From: Gallibacterium salpingitidis
Lineage (GTDB): Bacteria > Pseudomonadota > Gammaproteobacteria > Enterobacterales > Pasteurellaceae
DNA: 64,000 nt
Assembly: GCF_001678495.1 (NCBI RefSeq)
Contig: NZ_JTJL01000003.1
Coordinates: 1-64,000, forward strand
Reading direction: 5' to 3'
Shown here: piece by piece, positions 59,882 through 64,000 of the stretch
Numbering within the stretch: the stretch's first letter is position 1
Layout of the letters: every line of letters begins with the position of its first letter
Position numbers and translations under genes: made by a program
Notes under the pieces: model-generated
Seen by the model: only the letters and a program-made list of their open reading frames with translations
Told to the model about the DNA's origin: nothing
Database searches by the model: none

Positions 59882-59914
59882 CCTTCCTTTTAATTATCAT
59901 TTGCATTTAAAAAC

Positions 59915-59955
59915 GAAATAATCCATACTTTGAATATGGATTATTTCTATCTCCT
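59915..59955 (+). terminator. Hairpin between fldA and fur
   Basis: GAAATAATCCATA / TATGGATTATTTC is a perfect 13-bp stem with a 7-nt loop, but it is followed only by a mixed TATCTCC tail. It may be a partial terminator. Confidence 0.55.
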
Positions 59956-60037
59956 TAATAGAAAATTTCAGTTATCCATTTATGATTCATTGGATTAACA
60001 TACATCCATATGATTGTTGATTTAATTAGAGGTTAGT

Positions 60038-60484
60038 ATGACGAACATTATCGATGAAAATGTAAAACTATTAAAAAAAGTTGGCTTAAAAATTACTGAG
60101 CCTCGCTTAAAAATTCTTTCATTAATGCAACGTACCTCAGTGCAACATTTTTCCGCAGAAGATGTTTATAAATGGTTACTTGAAGAAGGCGAAGAAATTG
60201 GTCTTGCTACGGTGTATCGTGTGCTGAATCAATTCCATGAAGCTGATATTTTGACCCGTCATAATTTTGAAGGAAACAAATCTATTTTTGAACTTGCTCC
60301 ACAAGAACATCACGATCACATTATCTGTATGGATTGCGGTAAAGTTTTTGAATTTAATGATGATGTGATCGAAAAACGCCAAAAAGAAATTAGTGCACAA
60401 CATGGTATTAAACTTGCTAGCCACAGTCTTTATCTTTATGGTAAATGTTCTGATATTAAAAATTGTGCAGAAAAAGATAAGTAA
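60038..60484 (+). CDS. fur: Ferric uptake regulator Fur
   Basis: A 148-residue iron-responsive repressor. The N-terminal winged helix includes LKITEPRLKILSLMQ and EEIGLATVYRVLNQF; the metal sites include HHDHIICMDCGKVFEF and the C-terminal CSDIKNC cysteines. A perfect Fur-type box lies downstream in front of rpmE2. No good Fur box was recognised in its own 5' region, where an AGAGG ribosome binding site precedes the ATG. Confidence 0.97.
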   Translation: MTNIIDENVKLLKKVGLKITEPRLKILSLMQRTSVQHFSAEDVYKWLLEEGEEIGLATVYRVLNQFHEADILTRHNFEGNKSIFELAPQEHHDHIICMDCGKVFEFNDDVIEKRQKEISAQHGIKLASHSLYLYGKCSDIKNCAEKDK

Positions 60485-60511
60485 TCAATTGATTTAATTT
60501 ATGAAATTCTT

Positions 60512-60548
60512 AAAAAGGAAACGTTAAATTTATCGTTTCCTTTTTTTA
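60512..60548 (+). terminator. Terminator after fur
   Basis: AAAAAGGAAACG / CGTTTCCTTTTT, a 12-bp stem with a 10-nt loop that runs into T7. Confidence 0.85.
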
Positions 60549-60563
60549 TACATAAATTTTTAA

Positions 60564-60592
60564 TTGATAATTATTATCATTTAATATATAGT
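60564..60592 (+). promoter_or_regulatory. Fur-type box over the rpmE2-rpmJ2 promoter
   Basis: TGATAATTATTATCA (60565-60579) is a perfect 7-1-7 palindrome identical in form to the minimal Fur box TGATAAT-N-ATTATCA. It overlaps a promoter made of TTGATA (60564-60569), a 17-bp spacer and TATAGT (60587-60592), so binding would block RNA polymerase. Confidence 0.8.
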
Positions 60593-60623
60593 CTTCGTTC
60601 TTTTCGTAAACAGAGGACAAGCT

Positions 60624-60887
60624 ATGAAAAAAGGTATCCATCCAGAAAATTACCGCACTGTATTATTCTATGATTCCAATGCCAAAACAGGATTTTTAAT
60701 CCGCTCTTGTGCAACAACGACCACCACAATGAAATGGACTGATGGCAAAGAATACCCAGTATTTATGTGTGACACCTCTTCCGCATCACACCCTTTCTAC
60801 ACTGGTCAATCTCGTCGCATTGTATCTGAAGGTCGTGTAAGTGAATTCAGCAATCGCTTTGCATCATTCGGTTTAAAAAGTAAATAG
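60624..60887 (+). CDS. rpmE2: Ribosomal protein bL31 type B (zinc-free)
   Basis: An 87-residue large-subunit protein. [18 protein letters not shown] and [24 protein letters not shown] match the L31 family. The paired CxxC zinc-ribbon motif of ordinary L31 is missing (single Cys in RSCAT and FMCDT), so it is the zinc-independent YkgM-type paralogue that replaces the zinc form under zinc limitation, releasing zinc. A perfect Fur-type box covers its promoter, whereas relatives are typically controlled by Zur. rpmJ2 follows after 9 bp. Confidence 0.95.
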   Translation: MKKGIHPENYRTVLFYDSNAKTGFLIRSCATTTTTMKWTDGKEYPVFMCDTSSASHPFYTGQSRRIVSEGRVSEFSNRFASFGLKSK

Positions 60888-60896
60888 GAGCAATTT

Positions 60897-61037
60897 ATGC
60901 AAGTCTTATCATCATTAAAAAGTGCCAAAACTCGTCATTCAGGCTGTAAAGTTGTCCGCCGCCATGGTGTGGTTTATATCATCAATAAAGAAAATCCGCG
61001 CTTTAAAGCTCGTCAGGGTGGTAAGAAAAGGAAATAA
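60897..61037 (+). CDS. rpmJ2: Ribosomal protein bL36 type B (zinc-free)
   Basis: A 46-codon gene, [20 protein letters not shown] to the GGKKRK end. The residues that carry the zinc-ribbon cysteines and histidine in normal L36 are replaced, leaving one Cys, so it is the zinc-independent YkgO-type form. TAGGAG stands seven bases before the ATG. It is co-transcribed with rpmE2 and closed by a terminator. Confidence 0.94.
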   Translation: MQVLSSLKSAKTRHSGCKVVRRHGVVYIINKENPRFKARQGGKKRK

Positions 61038-61046
61038 AAAGTAAAA

Positions 61047-61075
61047 AAATCGGCATAACTTATTTATGCCGATTT
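61047..61075. terminator. Bidirectional terminator, rpmJ2 / cpdB
   Basis: AAATCGGCATA / TATGCCGATTT, a perfect 11-bp stem with a 7-nt loop and a preceding A-run, between convergent genes. Confidence 0.85.
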
Positions 61076-61096
61076 CATCTATTAACATCCTAGATT

Positions 61097-63049
61097 TTAT
61101 TTCAAATCAATACTATATAGTGCAAAACCTCTTTCATCTTGCCCTACATTTTTCATCGGATATTGCGCGTTTTCTTGAATAAATTTCGCTGCTTTTTCAG
61201 ATGGTGAAGTTTCAAAAACAATTTCTGCTTTATTATCAGGAATCGCTTTCAAGCGCCAATTATTGTCCGCATGAGATTTGACTTCGCCTTTCTCTTTACT
61301 AATACGACGAATGTAATCCGCTAAGATAGTACGATTTTCATCTGGTGAAACAAAGGCAATTTGGCTACCATCTGTACCAGGGAATTTATTACCAAAAGCT
61401 CGATAGTTATTAGTTGCGATCAAGAATTTTTGTTGCGGATCAATCGGTTTGCCATTAAAGGTTAAACCTACAATACGGTGTGCATCTTTATTAATTAATT
61501 TGCAATCACCATCATAACGAGCCGGTTGAGTTACATCAATTTGATATTTAACACCATCAATAACATCAAAATTGTAGGTACGGAATCCATCCCAATTTAA
61601 CAATGCTTGTTTTTCTGCTTTTGCTGGATCAATTTGATTAAATTGTCCTGCTGAACATTCCAACCACTCTCTTACCTGTTCGCCATTGATTTTCAATGCC
61701 ACCAATGTATTTGGATATAGATACAAATCTGCCGCATTACGGAAGCTTAATTTTCCCGCTTCCACTTCAGTATAGTTGGTTGGATCATCCTTACGTCCAC
61801 CAACTTTAAATGGCGCAGCCGCTGATAACACTGGTAATTTTGCTAACTCAGGATCACCTTGTACAAAACGTTGTACATAATCTTGTTGTGCTTGGTTAAC
61901 AATTTGGATAGTAGGATCATCTTGTACTAAAGCCAAATAGCTATACATCTTACCATCAGCTTTACCAATCGGTTGATTTACATAATCACGTGTATGCTTA
62001 TGATCATCGGCTAATACTTTAACCATTGGTTTATATTCGTCAGCCAATGCTTTTTTATTTTTCGCATCATAAATTGGGCGTGCTTCTGCTTTTGCTTGTT
62101 GCACTAACCATTTACCACTATTGTTATTTAACACTAAATCAATCACCCCAATATGGCTGCCCCAACGTCCTGGCATAACTGCTGGAATACCATTCAATGT
62201 TCCAGTCACAACATCTGCTCCTGGGATATTGGCAAAATCTTTACTTGGGAAAACGGCATGAGCATGACCAAATGCGATTGCATCAATGCCTTTAACTTGT
62301 GAAAGATAATAGACAGAATTTTCTGCTAATGCTTCATAAGGCTCACTAGATACACCTGAATGAGCAACCGCAATAATAATATCAGCACCTTTCGCTTTCA
62401 TTTCTGGCACTAACGCTTTTGCTGTTTCAGTAATATCTTTCGTAATAACTTTACCTTCTAAATTTTTCTTATCCCACGTCATAATTTGTGGTGGCACAAA
62501 ACCGATATAACCGATTTTAACTTGTTGCTTTTTACCTTCATTATCAGTGAATTGATAATCTTTGATCAGGTATTGTTTAAAATAAGGTTTACCTGTTTTC
62601 GCATCAAAAACATTGGCATTAACATAAGGATATTTAGCGCCAGCCAATGCTTTTTTGAGGAAATCTAAACCATAATTAAATTCATGGTTACCAATATTAC
62701 CTACATCATATTTCAATAAATTCATCGCTTTCATTACTGGATGAACTTCACCTTTTTTTAATCCTTTTGCTGCGGCATAATCCCCCATTGGACTACCTTG
62801 GATTAAATCGCCATTATCAACTAATACACTGTTTTTCGCCTGCTCACGTGCTTTCATCACTAAATCAGCTGCACGCACTAAGCCAAGCGCACTAGAAGGT
62901 GCATCTTTATAATAGTCATAATCCATCATATTTGCGTGTAAATCCGTAGTTTCGATCACGCGTAAATTTAATTCTGCTGCATTAATGGTTACACTTACTA
63001 ATGCACCACCAAACAAAGCCACACATACAGGTTTTAACGAAAATCGCAT
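61097..63049 (-). CDS. cpdB: Periplasmic 2',3'-cyclic-nucleotide phosphodiesterase/3'-nucleotidase
   Basis: A 650-residue periplasmic enzyme that degrades cyclic and 3'-nucleotides for nucleoside uptake. A signal peptide (residues 1-24, ending TINAA) precedes a calcineurin-like metallophosphoesterase domain with the metal motifs [57 protein letters not shown] and [12 protein letters not shown], and a C-terminal 5'-nucleotidase substrate-binding domain. It is a single gene, divergent from the HAD phosphatase. Confidence 0.95.
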   Translation of the reverse strand: MRFSLKPVCVALFGGALVSVTINAAELNLRVIETTDLHANMMDYDYYKDAPSSALGLVRAADLVMKAREQAKNSVLVDNGDLIQGSPMGDYAAAKGLKKGEVHPVMKAMNLLKYDVGNIGNHEFNYGLDFLKKALAGAKYPYVNANVFDAKTGKPYFKQYLIKDYQFTDNEGKKQQVKIGYIGFVPPQIMTWDKKNLEGKVITKDITETAKALVPEMKAKGADIIIAVAHSGVSSEPYEALAENSVYYLSQVKGIDAIAFGHAHAVFPSKDFANIPGADVVTGTLNGIPAVMPGRWGSHIGVIDLVLNNNSGKWLVQQAKAEARPIYDAKNKKALADEYKPMVKVLADDHKHTRDYVNQPIGKADGKMYSYLALVQDDPTIQIVNQAQQDYVQRFVQGDPELAKLPVLSAAAPFKVGGRKDDPTNYTEVEAGKLSFRNAADLYLYPNTLVALKINGEQVREWLECSAGQFNQIDPAKAEKQALLNWDGFRTYNFDVIDGVKYQIDVTQPARYDGDCKLINKDAHRIVGLTFNGKPIDPQQKFLIATNNYRAFGNKFPGTDGSQIAFVSPDENRTILADYIRRISKEKGEVKSHADNNWRLKAIPDNKAEIVFETSPSEKAAKFIQENAQYPMKNVGQDERGFALYSIDLK

Positions 63050-63159
63050 TATTTACTCCTCCAAGAGTTATTATAAAAAAGCGTGTTGATTTTATGCCAA
63101 AGGCATTCCAGAATAAATAAAATTCAAAGATTAAAATAAATGAGTCATAAGGAAAAAAT

Positions 63160-63972
63160 ATGTTGAAATATAAATTACTTGCTACTGATATGGATGGCAC
63201 TTTATTAGATAAACAAAAAACGATCAGTGAACGAAATCAACAAGCCATTCATGCCGCAAAGCAAGCCGGTGTAAAAATTGTGCTTGCCTCTGGACGACCA
63301 TTAGAAGGCTTGCAACCTTACTTACAACAACTTGATCTACTTGGTGATGATGATTATGTACTTTGTTTTAATGGTGCATTAGTACAACGCAGTGATGGTA
63401 AAATTATCACTCGTCAAGAAATGACTGGAAAAGATTGTAAAACCTTGGTCGCATATGCAGAAAAATTTGGTGTATTTAGCCATGCTTTTTCTGAATCACG
63501 TGGTTTAATCGCACCACACCAAAACTCTTATAGCCAACACGATGCTGATATTAACCGTATCACCCTTAATATTATTGATTTTTCAATCTTAGCGGATGAT
63601 GAACCCGTTATTAAAACAATGTGGGTGGATCAACCAGAAAAACTTGATCAAGCATTAGCTCAATTACCTGAACACATTGCAAAACAATATACCGTTGTAC
63701 GTAGCACACCATTTTTCCTTGAATTTTTACCTCCTGAAGCAAATAAAGGCAGTGGCATCGAAAAATTAGCACAACATCTGAATATCAATGCAGACGAAGT
63801 TATCTGTATCGGTGATGCTGGTAATGATTTGCATATGATTGAATATGCCGGATTAGGGGTAGCAATGGGTAATGCCACTGATGAAGTGAAAGTTATCGCA
63901 AATTACATTACTGCCGATAACCTCAATTCCGGTGTAGCAGAAGTGATTGAAAAATTTATCTTAGAACAATAG
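63160..63972 (+). CDS. Cof-type HAD-IIB sugar phosphatase (YidA-like)
   Basis: A 270-residue cytoplasmic HAD hydrolase. Motif I is LLATDMDGTLLDKQ at residue 6 with the nucleophile Asp, motif II is IVLASGRPLEG near 44, and motifs III/IV are NKGSGIEKLAQHL and VICIGDAGNDLHMIEYAGLGVAMGNA near 196-240. The C2B cap lies between. E. coli YidA, a close relative, acts on sugar phosphates; the exact substrate is not assignable. AAGGA lies seven bases before the ATG. Confidence 0.9.
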   Translation: MLKYKLLATDMDGTLLDKQKTISERNQQAIHAAKQAGVKIVLASGRPLEGLQPYLQQLDLLGDDDYVLCFNGALVQRSDGKIITRQEMTGKDCKTLVAYAEKFGVFSHAFSESRGLIAPHQNSYSQHDADINRITLNIIDFSILADDEPVIKTMWVDQPEKLDQALAQLPEHIAKQYTVVRSTPFFLEFLPPEANKGSGIEKLAQHLNINADEVICIGDAGNDLHMIEYAGLGVAMGNATDEVKVIANYITADNLNSGVAEVIEKFILEQ

Positions 63973-63979
63973 AGGCAAA

Positions 63980-64000
63980 ATGATGAAACCTATTTGTGTT
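63980..64000 (+). CDS. Start of a further gene, cut by the window edge
   Basis: ATGATGAAACCTATTTGTGTT, preceded by AGAGG, opens a frame (MMKPICV) seven bases after the HAD phosphatase stop. Too little is present to name it. Confidence 0.4.

Noticed and set aside
1-64000. Prophage, insertion sequence or integron
   Set aside because: No transposase, integrase, phage structural gene or clear attachment site was recognised; the tRNA-Asn gene has no adjacent integrase or 3'-end duplication.

Overview
The window is a chromosomal segment of a low-G+C gammaproteobacterium, almost certainly a member of the Pasteurellaceae. The reason is gene order: fur, fldA, ybfE, ybfF, seqA, menE, mscK, aroC, mepA, yfcA and lpxM run in the order known from Haemophilus influenzae, as do lpxH/plsC/ftsP and the tetronate cluster ltnD-otnK-otnC-otnI. 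The species cannot be fixed. By eye, Haemophilus-type and Actinobacillus-type DNA uptake cores are both rare (two exact copies of each noticed).

Layout. 0.1-3.3 kb: yeiH and uvrB, divergent, with stacked palindromes between them. 3.4-10.1 kb: the accessory part, made of a large trimeric autotransporter adhesin split by a G10 tract inside its leader (frame OFF here) and about 1.9 kb of non-coding DNA with two more G/C tracts, a ~0.3 kb direct repeat and a 39-41 bp tandem array. 10.2-15.7 kb: sugar-type dehydrogenase, Na+/solute symporter, a cNMP/CBS/nucleotidyltransferase protein and a DnaQ-like exonuclease. 16.2-19.8 kb: a ribose-type sugar ABC transporter. 19.9-23.3 kb: dnaK-dnaJ with a sigma-32-like promoter. 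23.3-30 kb: cyuA, a YdgA-like protein, nsrR, tRNA-Asn, lpxH, plsC, ftsP. 29.9-34.3 kb: metal genes, namely cueR, a copper chaperone/ATPase unit whose two halves lie in different frames, and znuA with a very long His-rich loop. 34.4-40.4 kb: L-threonate catabolism with a DeoR regulator. 40.4-48.7 kb: valS, an inserted Mrr-like endonuclease gene, holC, recR, ybaB, dnaX, apt. 48.8-58 kb: lpxM, yfcA, mepA, aroC, mscK, menE, seqA. 58-61 kb: ybfF, ybfE, fldA, fur, and zinc-free ribosomal proteins L31/L36 behind a perfect Fur-type box. 61-64 kb: cpdB, a HAD phosphatase and the start of one more gene.

Three features stand out. (1) copA: a 0-frame two-HMA copper chaperone ends in A-AAG-UAG followed, after 7 nt, by a perfect 11-bp stem; a -1 shift would join it to the ATPase to give a three-HMA CopA of 891 residues. 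This looks like programmed frameshifting, although a plain one-base deletion gives the same frames. (2) The adhesin is a textbook poly-G phase-variation switch: nine G joins leader and passenger, ten G breaks them. (3) dnaX keeps the A-AAA-AAG slippery heptamer expected to make the short gamma subunit. Coordinates of repeats, hairpins and promoters were read by eye; no alignment, folding or database search was run.
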